A stretch of 32,631 bases of DNA from positions 1-32,631 of the forward strand of contig CADEDE010000025.1 in the NCBI GenBank assembly GCA_902825995.1, written 5' to 3'. The notes under the pieces were generated by a model. It made no database searches. It was not told where the DNA came from and saw only the letters and a program-made list of their open reading frames with translations. Position 1 is the stretch's first letter; every line of letters begins with the position of its first letter. A program made the translations under genes and the position numbers. Of the stretch, positions 24,984-32,631 are shown piece by piece. Source of the stretch: an uncultured Burkholderiales bacterium (GTDB taxonomy: Bacteria > Pseudomonadota > Gammaproteobacteria > Burkholderiales > Burkholderiaceae_C).

Positions 24984-26117
24984 ATGACGGTGGCAGCTTC
25001 GTGGCGCAAGGTCGCTCGCTTCACTGGCATCTACGGCCCGGGCCGCACCCTGTTCAAGGCCGCCGGCCGCTTGCGCCTGGGCCTGGCGATGCCGACACTG
25101 CGGCGCGCCACACCCGACATCGGCGTCATCGGCTGCGGCCAGTTTGCCTTCGCGACCATCGGCTACTTCCTGCGCCGGCACGGCAGGCGCATCGCCGCCT
25201 GCTACGACATCGACGTGGCCACGCAGGCTTCATTTGCGCGCTCGCTCGGCGTGAAGGCGCAACCGCGCAGCGCCGAGGCGTTGCTCGCGCATGAAGGCCT
25301 GCGCACTGTCTACATCACTTCCAACCATGCTTCGCACACCCCCTACGCGCTGCAGAGCCTGGCACGCGGCATCGATACCTACATCGAGAAGCCTGTTGCG
25401 GTCAGCCAAGCGCAGCTCGCCGCGCTCATCGCCGCGCAGCGCCGCTCGAAGGCGCGTGTGTTCGCCGGCTACAACCGGCCGTTCGCGGGGGCGATCCGCG
25501 CGCTGCGCGAGCAGATGACCATCGACCCGACGAAGGGCATCACGCTGCAGTGTTTCGTGTCCGGCCACGTCATCGCGCCGGACCACTGGTACCGCCGCCC
25601 CGAGGAAGGTACGCGGGTGTGCGGCAACATCGGCCATTGGCTCGACCTGCTCGTCCACTTGCTCGCCTGGCGCGGCCTGCCCGACCGGCTGGAGATCGCG
25701 CTGACAGTGGCTGATGCGGCCGAACCCGACGACAACCTCGCGATCGGCATCTCGAGCGATCGCGGCGACCTGTTCTCATTGGTGCTGAGTTCGCGCACCG
25801 AGCCCTTCGAGGGCATCAATGAGACCATCCACATCCAGCACCACGGGACGATCGCAAAGATCGACGACTTCCGCCACCTGACGATCTGGCAGGGCGAGCG
25901 GCTCATGCGCCGGCGCTTCTGGCCCAAGGACGTGGGCCACGGCGGTGCGATCGGCCAGCCCTTCGGCGGCGCGATGCAGCGCGACTGGGACGAGGTTGTC
26001 CGCTCCACGCAGCTGATGCTGCACATTGCCGACATGGTGCGCAGCGGTACACGCCAATCGGTGTTTTCCTTCCGCGAGAGCGCGGCGCGATTGGCGCACG
26101 AGATCGAAGCCTTATGA
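24984..26117 (+). CDS. Gfo/Idh/MocA family oxidoreductase
   Basis: A 377-residue NAD(P)-dependent oxidoreductase. About 45 residues precede the Rossmann motif IGVIGCGQFAFATIGY (G50-x-G52), longer than usual. The family lysine is K136 in TYIEKPVAVSQ, and GNIGHWLDLLVHLLAW supplies the histidine region. Proteins of this type are regularly found just before the bi-domain oxidoreductase and heparinase-like genes in surface polysaccharide loci. The substrate is unknown. It ends by overlapping the next gene with ATGA. Confidence 0.85.
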   Translation: MTVAASWRKVARFTGIYGPGRTLFKAAGRLRLGLAMPTLRRATPDIGVIGCGQFAFATIGYFLRRHGRRIAACYDIDVATQASFARSLGVKAQPRSAEALLAHEGLRTVYITSNHASHTPYALQSLARGIDTYIEKPVAVSQAQLAALIAAQRRSKARVFAGYNRPFAGAIRALREQMTIDPTKGITLQCFVSGHVIAPDHWYRRPEEGTRVCGNIGHWLDLLVHLLAWRGLPDRLEIALTVADAAEPDDNLAIGISSDRGDLFSLVLSSRTEPFEGINETIHIQHHGTIAKIDDFRHLTIWQGERLMRRRFWPKDVGHGGAIGQPFGGAMQRDWDEVVRSTQLMLHIADMVRSGTRQSVFSFRESAARLAHEIEAL

Positions 26118-28264
26118 AGCAAGTCCTGCAGAACCTCAAGGACGGCTCCACCGAAGTCGCCGAAGTCCCTTGCCCGCGTGTCGGCAGTGGTCAGTTGCTG
26201 ATCCGCAGCACCAGAACGCTGGTCTCGGTCGGCACCGAACGCATGTTGGTCGATTTCGGCAAGGCCGGCCTGATCGACAAGGCGCGCCAGCAGCCCGACA
26301 AGGTGCGCATGGTGCTGGACAAAATCCGCACCGACGGGCTCATGCCCACGTTCGAAGCGGTTCGGAACAAGCTCGACCAGCCGATGCCGATGGGCTACTG
26401 CAATGTTGGCGAGGTGGTCGAAATCGGTGCCGGCGTCGCCGGCTTCGCGGTGGGCGACCGTGTGGCCTCCAACGGCCGCCATGCGGAAATGGTGGCCGTG
26501 CCGGTGAACCTCTGCGCCAAGGTGCCGTCCGCCGTCGGCGACGAGGCGGCGGCGTTCACGGTGCTTGGCGCGATCGCGCTGCAAGGCATCCGCCTCGTGC
26601 AGCCGACGCTGGGCGAGACGGTGGTGGTGACCGGGCTCGGCCTGATCGGCCTGGTGACGGTGCAACTCCTCAAGGCGCAAGGCTGTCGCGTGCTGGGGCT
26701 GGATTTCGACGCCGACAAGCTGGCACTCGCGCGCCGCGTCGGCGCCGAGGTGGTGGACCTGAAGAGCGGTGCCGATCCTGTGGCCGCGGCGATGGATTTC
26801 TCGCGCGGGCGTGGCGTGGACGCCGTGATCATCACTGCCAGCACGAAGAGCAGCGAACCAATGCACCAGGCCGCGCTGATGTGCCGCAAGCGCGGCCGCA
26901 TCGTGCTGGTGGGTGTGGCCGGTCTCGAGCTCTCGCGCGCCGATTTCTACGGGAAGGAACTCAGCTTTCAGGTCAGTTGCTCCTACGGCCCCGGCCGCTA
27001 CGACCCGAACTACGAGGACAAGGGGCACGACTACCCGCTCGGCTTCGTGCGCTGGACCGAGCAGCGCAACTTCGAGGCGGTGCTGGACATGCTGGCCGAA
27101 GGGCGGCTGGACGTGGCGCCGCTCATCTCGCACCGGTTCGACATCGCGCAGGCGCCGCAGGCTTATGCGGTGGTCGGCGGCAGCGAGCCTTCGCTGGGCA
27201 TCGTGCTGCGCTATGCCGAGGCCGCCGCCGCGCAAGCTGCCGGCACCGCCACCTCCGGGGCCTCCACGGCCCCCACGGAGCGCACCGTGGTGCTGCCCGC
27301 GGCCGCCAGCAGCACAGCCTCGCCCAGTGCGCCACGGGTCAGCGTGATCGGCGCAGGCAACTATGCCGGCGCGGTACTGATCCCGGCACTCAAGGCCGCC
27401 GGCGCGCGGCTGGCGCGCATTGCATCGGCTGGTGGCGCCAGCAGCGTGCACCTGGGCCGCAAATTCGGCTTCGCCGAAGCCACCACCGACAGCGCGGCGC
27501 TGCTGGCCGACCCCGGTACCGACGCGGTCGTCATCAGCACGCGCCACGACACCCATGCCGACTACGTGCTGCGCGCCCTGGCCGCCGGCAAGCACGTGTT
27601 CGTGGAGAAGCCGCTGGCGCTCAAGCTGGACGAACTGGATCGCATCGAGGCCGCCGCCACGGCAGCGCCCAAACAGTTGGTGATGGTGGGCTTTAACCGC
27701 CGCTTCGCACCGCAGGCAGTGAAGGTCAAGCAACTGCTGGCGGGCACCCCGGGGCCCAAGACCTTCGTGATGACGGTCAACGCCGGCGCTATCCCGGCGC
27801 AGCACTGGACGCAGGACCCGGCCGTCGGCGGCGGCCGCTTGGTCGGCGAGGGCTGCCATTTCGTGGACCTGCTGCGCTTCCTGGCCGGCGCGACGATTGA
27901 ATCGTTCCAGGTCGCGCGCATGGCTGCGGCCACGGCCGATACAGCCAGCGTGACCCTGCGCTTCGCCGATGGCTCGCTCGGCACCGTGCTGTACCTGGCC
28001 AACGGCAGCAAGGCCTTCCCGAAGGAGCGGCTGGAAGTCTTTGCCGCCGGCCGCGTGCTGCAACTGGACAACTTCCGCCGCCTTACCGGCTTCGGTTGGC
28101 CGGGGTTCACGAAAATGAACCTGTGGCGTCAGGACAAGGGCCAAGCCGCCTGTGCCGCTGCGTTCGTGCAGGCCATCCAGGCTGGCGGCGAGCCGCCCAT
28201 CACGCTGGCCGAGCTGCTGGAAGTGGGCCGCATCAGCATCGGGATCGAAGAGGCACTTCGATGA
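26114..28264 (+). CDS. Bi-domain oxidoreductase: MDR dehydrogenase fused to Gfo/Idh/MocA
   Basis: A 716-residue fusion. Residues 1 to about 375 are a zinc-type medium-chain dehydrogenase with TLVSVGTERMLVDFGKAGL, MGYCNVGEVVEIGAGVAGF and nucleotide-binding VVVTGLGLIGLVTVQLL. A low-complexity Ala/Thr/Ser/Pro linker spans about 378-407. Residues 409-716 are a Gfo/Idh module with VSVIGAGNYAG (G413) and FVEKPLALK (K499). The linker shows two intact domains on one chain, so two successive redox steps or an oxidation/reduction shuttle on one sugar is likely. The precise reaction of this family in glycan loci is not established to my knowledge. Confidence 0.88.
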   Translation: MKQVLQNLKDGSTEVAEVPCPRVGSGQLLIRSTRTLVSVGTERMLVDFGKAGLIDKARQQPDKVRMVLDKIRTDGLMPTFEAVRNKLDQPMPMGYCNVGEVVEIGAGVAGFAVGDRVASNGRHAEMVAVPVNLCAKVPSAVGDEAAAFTVLGAIALQGIRLVQPTLGETVVVTGLGLIGLVTVQLLKAQGCRVLGLDFDADKLALARRVGAEVVDLKSGADPVAAAMDFSRGRGVDAVIITASTKSSEPMHQAALMCRKRGRIVLVGVAGLELSRADFYGKELSFQVSCSYGPGRYDPNYEDKGHDYPLGFVRWTEQRNFEAVLDMLAEGRLDVAPLISHRFDIAQAPQAYAVVGGSEPSLGIVLRYAEAAAAQAAGTATSGASTAPTERTVVLPAAASSTASPSAPRVSVIGAGNYAGAVLIPALKAAGARLARIASAGGASSVHLGRKFGFAEATTDSAALLADPGTDAVVISTRHDTHADYVLRALAAGKHVFVEKPLALKLDELDRIEAAATAAPKQLVMVGFNRRFAPQAVKVKQLLAGTPGPKTFVMTVNAGAIPAQHWTQDPAVGGGRLVGEGCHFVDLLRFLAGATIESFQVARMAAATADTASVTLRFADGSLGTVLYLANGSKAFPKERLEVFAAGRVLQLDNFRRLTGFGWPGFTKMNLWRQDKGQAACAAAFVQAIQAGGEPPITLAELLEVGRISIGIEEALR

Positions 28265-28296
28265 GCGCAGCGAGTCGCGGGCACGGGTTCGGGTGA
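28261..28296 (+). other. 11-codon ORF bridging two genes
   Basis: ATG 28261 overlaps the stop of the bi-domain gene as ATGA, and its own TGA at 28294-28296 overlaps the GTG start of the heparinase-like gene as GTGA. Ribosomes could pass from one long gene to the next through this mini-ORF, since the GTG has only a weak Shine-Dalgarno. Alternatively a single indel between 28264 and 28293 has separated the ATG from the heparinase frame. Confidence 0.4.
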
Positions 28297-29936
28297 GCAG
28301 CGCGGTGGCGCAACTCGGCCGCCTGTGGCGCACTGTGCGTTGGCTGAAGGCCGAGCAGGTGTTCGGCCGCGTGCGCTTCCGGCTGCACCGCCCGCGCCCG
28401 GACGTCCGCCCGGCACCGCCGGTGCGTGCGGCACGGGCCGGCTGGGTGCCGCCGCCCGCGCGCGAGGCCAGCCTGGCCGGGCCGACGCGCATGCGTTTTC
28501 TGGCCGAGGAGCATGACCTGGCGGAGATCGGCTGGGACGCCCCCGGCATTGCACTGCTGTGGCGCTACAACCAGCACTATTTCGACGACCTCAACGCCAC
28601 CGGCGCGCCGATGCGTCGCGATTGGCATCGCGCCTTGGTCGAGCGCTGGCTGGCCGACAACCCGCCTGTGCGGGGCACGGCCTGGGCGCCCTACCCGGTC
28701 AGCCTGCGCATCGTCAACTGGGTGAAGTGGTTCGCCGGCGGCGAGGCGCCCGCGCCGGCGTGGGTGCACAGCCTCGCGGTCCAGGCCCGCTGGCTCATGC
28801 GGCGGATCGAGTGGCACCTGCTCGGCAACCACCTGTTGGTCAATGCGAAGGCGCTGGTCTTCGCCGGTCTTTACTTCGAGGGCGCCGAATCCGAAGCCTG
28901 GCTGGCCGAGGGCCTGCGCATCGTCGAGCGCGAGTTGCCGGAGCAGATCCTCTCCGACGGCGCCCAGTTCGAGCGCACACCGATGTACCACGCGCTGGCG
29001 CTGGAAGACCTGCTCGACCTGATCAACGTCATCGCGGCGCGCGCGCCCGCGGCCTCGGTTGCGCAACGGCTCGTACCCGAACTTCGCCGGCACAGCCAAG
29101 CCATGCTGCACTGGCTGCGCTGCATGCAGCATCCCGGCGGCGGGCTCGCACGCTTCAACGACTGCGCCGAGGGCATTGCACCGGCGACCGCCGACCTGGA
29201 GCGCTATGCCGCCGCCCTGGGCATCACGGCGGCGCCGGCCAGCGGTGAGGGCGTGCGGGTGATGCAGCCCAGCGGCTACATCCGCGCGGTGCGCGGCGCC
29301 GCTGTCGCGCTGCTGGACGTGGCACCGATCGGCCCCGACTACCTGCCAGGGCACGCGCACGCCGACACGCTGAGCTTCGAGCTCTCGGTGCACGGCCGCG
29401 AGGTGGTTGTGAATCGCGGCACCTCGATCTATGGAACGGGGCCGCGCCGGCAGCTCGAGCGCGGCACGGCAGCGCACAGCACGGTGCAAATCGGTGCCCA
29501 CGATTCATCGGAAGTCTGGGCAGGCTTTCGCGTCGGCCGCCGTGCCCGGCCCGGCCCGCTGAAGGTGCAGAGCTGGGTCGTCGAGGGTTCGCACGATGGC
29601 TATGCGCGCCTGCCCGGCTCGCCGCGCCACGAGCGCCGCTGGCAACTCGACGCCACAGCGCTTGTGGTCGAGGACCGCCTCAAGCCGCCTGCCCGCGAAG
29701 GCGCCGTCGCGCGCTTCCACCTCGCGCCAGGCCTCACGCTAGAGCGCGAGGACGAACGCACGTGGCGCGTCAACGACGGTGGCTCCATGGCTGTATGCGT
29801 CAGCGTGATCGTCGGCCACGCCCTACTCGAATCCACACAGCATGCGCAGCGCTTCGGTACGCTCACCGAGGCGGTGACGCTTGCGGTGCAGCTCGTGGAC
29901 GGCCAAAGCACTGTGCGCTGGAGTTGGGGCCCCTGA
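28293..29936 (+). CDS. Heparinase II/III-like protein
   Basis: A 547-residue protein. The N-terminal part is the alpha-helical toroid typical of alginate lyase/heparinase proteins (WRYNQHYFDDLNATG, AWAPYPVSLRIVNWVKWF, WHLLGNHLLVNAKALVFAG, LSDGAQFERTPMYHALALEDLLDLINV). The C-terminal part is the beta-sandwich with GHAHADTLSFEL (353-358), VVNRGTSIYG and the late HSTVQIGAHDSSEVW. No signal peptide is visible, so it is probably cytoplasmic or leaves by an unusual route. Members sit in many O-antigen loci beside WbuB-like transferases and the bi-domain oxidoreductase, where a lyase or C5-epimerase-like role on uronic acids has been supposed but is not settled. The start is GTG 28293, or GTG 28305. 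Confidence 0.85.
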   Translation: MSSAVAQLGRLWRTVRWLKAEQVFGRVRFRLHRPRPDVRPAPPVRAARAGWVPPPAREASLAGPTRMRFLAEEHDLAEIGWDAPGIALLWRYNQHYFDDLNATGAPMRRDWHRALVERWLADNPPVRGTAWAPYPVSLRIVNWVKWFAGGEAPAPAWVHSLAVQARWLMRRIEWHLLGNHLLVNAKALVFAGLYFEGAESEAWLAEGLRIVERELPEQILSDGAQFERTPMYHALALEDLLDLINVIAARAPAASVAQRLVPELRRHSQAMLHWLRCMQHPGGGLARFNDCAEGIAPATADLERYAAALGITAAPASGEGVRVMQPSGYIRAVRGAAVALLDVAPIGPDYLPGHAHADTLSFELSVHGREVVVNRGTSIYGTGPRRQLERGTAAHSTVQIGAHDSSEVWAGFRVGRRARPGPLKVQSWVVEGSHDGYARLPGSPRHERRWQLDATALVVEDRLKPPAREGAVARFHLAPGLTLEREDERTWRVNDGGSMAVCVSVIVGHALLESTQHAQRFGTLTEAVTLAVQLVDGQSTVRWSWGP

Positions 29937-31171
29937 TGCACATCCTCTTCCTCACCGACAACTTCCCTCCCGAGGTCAATGCGCCAGCCAGCCGCACGCA
30001 CGAACACTGCCGGCTCTGGGTGGGTGCCGGCCACCGCGTGACCGTGATCACCTGCGCGCCGAACTTCCCGAAAGGCCACGTATTCGACGGTTACCGCAAC
30101 CGGCTCTGGCAACAGGAGTGGATCGACGGCATCCGCGTCATTCGCGTCTGGACCTACATCACCGCCAACGAAGGCTTCGCGCGGCGCGTGCTCGATTACC
30201 TCAGCTTCATGCTGGCGGGCGGCCTGGCCGCACTGTTCGTGCGCGGCGCCGATGTCGTGGTGGGCACCTCGCCACAGTTCTTCACTGCGGTGGCGGCCTG
30301 GTTCGTGGCGGCGGTCAAGCGCCGGCCGTTCGTATTCGAGCTGCGCGACCTGTGGCCCGAGTCGATCAAGGCGGTCGGCGCGATGCAGGCCTCGCGCGTG
30401 ATCCGCGCGCTAGAGCGGCTCGAACTGTTCCTCTACCGACGTGCGGCGCGCATCGTCTCGGTCACGCACTCGTTTCGCCGCAAACTGCAGGAGCGTGGCA
30501 TCGACGGCGCGAAGATCGACGTGATCACCAACGGCGTGGATATCGCGCAGTTCTCGCCCAGGCCGAAGGATGCCGAGCTCGAGGCCCGGCTTGGGCTGCA
30601 GGGCTGCTTCGTCGCCGGCTACGTGGGCACGCACGGCATGGCGCACGCGCTGGAGACGCTGCTCGAAGCCGCCGACCGGCTGCGGCGCACGCCCGATGGT
30701 GCACGCTACCGCATCCTGCTGCTCGGCGATGGCGCCCGCAAGGCGGCCCTGGTCGAGCAGGCCCGTACGATGCAGCTCCACAACGTCGTGTTCTGCGACT
30801 CGGTGCCGAAGGACCAGGTCGTGCGCTACTGGTCACTGCTCGACGTGGCGGTGATCCACCTGCGCCGCACCGAGCTCTTCACGACCGTGATCCCCTCCAA
30901 GCTGTTCGAGTGCATGGGCATGGGCCTGCCGGTGCTTCACGGCGTGGCAGGCGAGTCGGCCGAAATCGTTGAGCGCGAAGGTGTCGGTCTGGTATTCGAG
31001 CCCGAGAACGCGGAGCAGCTTGCCGCGGGCGTACAACGCCTGCATGACGATCGCACGCTGAATGTGCAGTGCCGTGCAAGGGGCCTCAAGGCAGCCGGAC
31101 ACTACGACCGCAACGCGCTCGCGCTCGAGATGCTGTGCAAGCTGGAAGAAGCCGCCCAGGGGAGGCGCTGA
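29936..31171 (+). CDS. WbuB-like GT4 glycosyltransferase
   Basis: A 411-residue GT-B transferase. It opens HILFLTDNFPPEVNAPASRTHEH, characteristic of WbuB-like enzymes, followed by TCAPNFPKGHVFDGYRN, VGTSPQFFTAVAAWF and FELRDLWPESIKAVGAM. The donor half has ITNGVDIAQFSP, GYVGTHGMAHALETLLEAA and VIPSKLFECMGMGLPVLHGVAGESAEIVE, with the catalytic-site glutamates. WbuB of E. coli O26 transfers N-acetyl-L-fucosamine; here the donor is unknown. The stop of the heparinase-like gene and this ATG share one base (TGATG). It is the last gene of the polysaccharide run. Confidence 0.9.
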   Translation: MHILFLTDNFPPEVNAPASRTHEHCRLWVGAGHRVTVITCAPNFPKGHVFDGYRNRLWQQEWIDGIRVIRVWTYITANEGFARRVLDYLSFMLAGGLAALFVRGADVVVGTSPQFFTAVAAWFVAAVKRRPFVFELRDLWPESIKAVGAMQASRVIRALERLELFLYRRAARIVSVTHSFRRKLQERGIDGAKIDVITNGVDIAQFSPRPKDAELEARLGLQGCFVAGYVGTHGMAHALETLLEAADRLRRTPDGARYRILLLGDGARKAALVEQARTMQLHNVVFCDSVPKDQVVRYWSLLDVAVIHLRRTELFTTVIPSKLFECMGMGLPVLHGVAGESAEIVEREGVGLVFEPENAEQLAAGVQRLHDDRTLNVQCRARGLKAAGHYDRNALALEMLCKLEEAAQGRR

Positions 31172-31329
31172 CGACGACAAGTTCGGGGCGGCTGCCGACT
31201 TGGCTGGGATCAGATCACACCTGTCTGGAGGCTCGAATTCGAGTTCAGGCGCGAGATCCTGGCTCAATTGAAGCTAGATGGCTTGCCTGCCTGTTTGGGC
31301 AGCCTGGAGGGCCTCTGGGGCTACGGCAG

Positions 31330-31443
31330 CACGCGTTTCAGAAGAAGTCCAAGGCCGGCATCGCGACGCCACGGCAGGATGTTGAGTTGGTTGAGAACCG
31401 ATTGAAGGCAGTGCTCGCCCGTTATGGGCTTGGCCGGGGGTAG
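31330..31443 (+). pseudogene. 3' remnant of a phage Gp49/HigB-like toxin
   Basis: The last 37 codons before the TAG at 31441-31443 read HAFQKKSKAGIATPRQDVELV and then ENRLKAVLARYG, the well-known C-terminus of RelE-superfamily Gp49-like (HigB-type) toxins. Normal members have about 110-120 residues. Upstream of 31330 no frame gives the expected N-terminal strands, so most of the gene is deleted. The 158 bases between the glycosyltransferase stop and this remnant hold nothing else I can assign. The antitoxin gene follows after two bases. Confidence 0.75.
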
Positions 31444-31445
31444 CG

Positions 31446-31766
31446 ATGGAAAGCAAGCGTAGTCAGAAGGGTACCGAGAACGTGCTGGTCGACCTCGGGT
31501 TCGAGGACGCGGAAGAGTTGACGGCCAAGGCATCTCTCGCAGTCAAGTTGAACGAGCTGGTCGAAAGGCGTGGCCTCAGTCAGACGGAAGTCGCGGCGAT
31601 CACCGGGATGACGCAGCCTAAGGTGTCGCAGGTGCGGCGGTACAAGCTCCAGAACATCTCGCTCGAGCGCCTGATGCAGGCCTTGGTATCGCTCGACCAG
31701 CGGGTGGAAATCATTGTTCGACCTGCGCGTCGCGCGCACGGCGCTGGCATCACGGTGGCTGCATAG
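31446..31766 (+). CDS. HigA-like XRE-family antitoxin
   Basis: A 106-residue protein with a helix-turn-helix of the Xre type at about residues 35-90: LAVKLNELVERRGLSQTEVAAITGMTQPKVSQVRRYKLQNISLERLMQALVSL, then VEIIVRP. This is the usual partner of Gp49-like toxins, which lie upstream of their antitoxin as here. With the toxin gone it is an orphan that may still act as a DNA-binding regulator. It converges with the minus-strand ORF, overlapping it by 17 bases. Confidence 0.87.
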   Translation: MESKRSQKGTENVLVDLGFEDAEELTAKASLAVKLNELVERRGLSQTEVAAITGMTQPKVSQVRRYKLQNISLERLMQALVSLDQRVEIIVRPARRAHGAGITVAA

Positions 31767-32628
31767 AGATGGTCCCCCAATGTTCAGGCCTGGGGACTTC
31801 GGGCCAGGCTAAACGATCAAGCGGCTCTGCCATCGGCGCTTGCAGCACGACGTTGCTACGTGAGCAAAGCACGGCCAATCGCTCGTCGGCGGACAACAAG
31901 TCGTAGTTGCCTGGAAGCGCCAACGCCCGCTCTACGCGTTGGACGGTCACCGAGTCGAAGAGGACCTGCCGCATCCGCAACTGCAGTGCCTCCAATTTGC
32001 TCTTTGGTTGATGGCGTTCGGCCAGTCGCTGCGCGATGTCGCAGAACAGTTCCCTCATGGCGAGGTGATGCAGTTCCGCAAGGTGACCGACACTGGCACT
32101 GCCGTTTTCAAGCTCGGGAGCAACGTCGATCAGACATACGTGACTCCAAAGGCTGGGGTCGAGCGCGATTTTGGCGGCCAGTCGATTGAAGGCTCCGCGG
32201 AGCCTTGACACCAGCTCGTGCACCGAGACGACGGCAATCAGGTCGGCACGCTCCCAGGCGCGGGCTGACCGGGCGACAAGCGTGACCCAACCCGGGGCCA
32301 CCGAGTGCGCGGCCAGTTCCATCTTGCATCGTTGCCAAAGGTCCGTGCCGCAGTGATCCACCCCCCAAGCGACCGCGTTCGCCCACAGTGACAGCCGAAG
32401 GGCATCACCCCTGCGCAACTCGCACTCGAACCGGTCTGTGCTGGTGACGATCGTGAACGCGATCTGCCCTTCGTGCCCTGCCACGGCCAACACATCAAAT
32501 TTGGTCACGAGTTCCAGGACCTCTGCGCTCGGCACGCAGCTCATGGAGGCGAATCCGGCGTATCCGCTGACCATGTTTGTTGGCGCCGACCGAAAACTGA
32601 GCCACTTATGAGGGTTGTGCCGACCCAA
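31750..32628 (-). CDS. Unrecognised protein, N-terminus at or beyond the window edge
   Basis: A minus-strand frame of 292 residues from TTG 32628, open to the window end, so the true start may lie outside. Internal ATGs (in NMVSGYAGFASMSCVP) are alternatives. No motif, signal peptide or membrane segment was recognised; it has a helical central part (ELVSRLRGAFNRLAAKIALDPS, HLAELHHLAMRELFCDIAQRLAERH) and an Arg/Leu-rich C-terminal third. The length of the frame and lack of a convincing + strand alternative favour a real gene. It is oriented against the polysaccharide run and marks the right border. Confidence 0.6.
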   Translation of the reverse strand: MGRHNPHKWLSFRSAPTNMVSGYAGFASMSCVPSAEVLELVTKFDVLAVAGHEGQIAFTIVTSTDRFECELRRGDALRLSLWANAVAWGVDHCGTDLWQRCKMELAAHSVAPGWVTLVARSARAWERADLIAVVSVHELVSRLRGAFNRLAAKIALDPSLWSHVCLIDVAPELENGSASVGHLAELHHLAMRELFCDIAQRLAERHQPKSKLEALQLRMRQVLFDSVTVQRVERALALPGNYDLLSADERLAVLCSRSNVVLQAPMAEPLDRLAWPEVPRPEHWGTISMQPP

Positions 32629-32631
32629 AAC

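Noticed and set aside
25469-28549. Minus-strand open frame of about 1,000 codons opposite the oxidoreductase genes
   Set aside because: It is antisense to three well-supported genes with clear motifs, has low-complexity Arg/His/Gln-rich composition, and reflects GC-rich codon bias on the other strand.
1-32631. CRISPR array, tRNA or rRNA genes
   Set aside because: No regularly spaced short repeats and no cloverleaf or rRNA-like stretch was noticed on reading either strand.

Overview
The window is GC-rich, almost entirely coding on the + strand, and looks like a chromosomal surface-polysaccharide (O-antigen or capsule) locus of a Gram-negative bacterium. G+C content, codon use, the MarR-type EPS regulator next to gmd/ugd, and the WbuB-like, heparinase-like and bi-domain oxidoreductase genes suggest a betaproteobacterium, probably Burkholderiales. 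This is an inference from gene style; there is no rRNA or other taxonomic marker.

Left border (1-2690) is a scrap zone. It holds three copies of the 3' end of GDP-mannose 4,6-dehydratase (gmd), one closing a gmd gene with several internal deletions. Among them lie a broken toxin-antitoxin (TA) pair, whose PIN toxin is fused in frame to a gmd tail, and an intact FitAB/VapBC pair with a palindromic operator.

Core (2691-16724): an EPS-associated MarR-like regulator and ugd, then wbpB-, wbpD- and wbpE-like genes for a 2,3-diamino-uronic acid nucleotide sugar. Next comes a near-complete legionaminic acid set, legB, legC, legG/neuC, legI/neuB, legH/neuD, ptmE and legF/neuA, pointing to the GDP-linked route. 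A first amidotransferase triad follows (N-acetyl sugar amidotransferase, HisF-like, HisH-like).

Assembly and second modification block (16757-24976): Wzx flippase, hexapeptide O-acetyltransferase, an unassigned GT-B-like protein that may be a nonulosonate transferase, a second HisH/HisF pair, a polytopic membrane protein (Wzy candidate), a second amidotransferase and a GT4 glycosyltransferase. Two amidotransferase triads in one locus, beside two pathways whose products are known elsewhere to carry acetamidino groups, predict a polymer with two amidinated sugars. This is the most distinctive feature of the window.

Right block (24984-31171): a Gfo/Idh/MocA oxidoreductase, a fused MDR-dehydrogenase/Gfo-Idh protein, a heparinase II/III-like protein and a WbuB-like glycosyltransferase. 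Most genes from 4479 to 31171 overlap or abut by a few bases, so the locus is probably one long translationally coupled operon.

Right border (31172-32631) again has TA debris: the last 37 codons of a Gp49/HigB-like toxin with an intact HigA-like antitoxin, then an unrecognised minus-strand ORF running to the window edge. Both ends of the polysaccharide locus are therefore marked by decayed TA modules.
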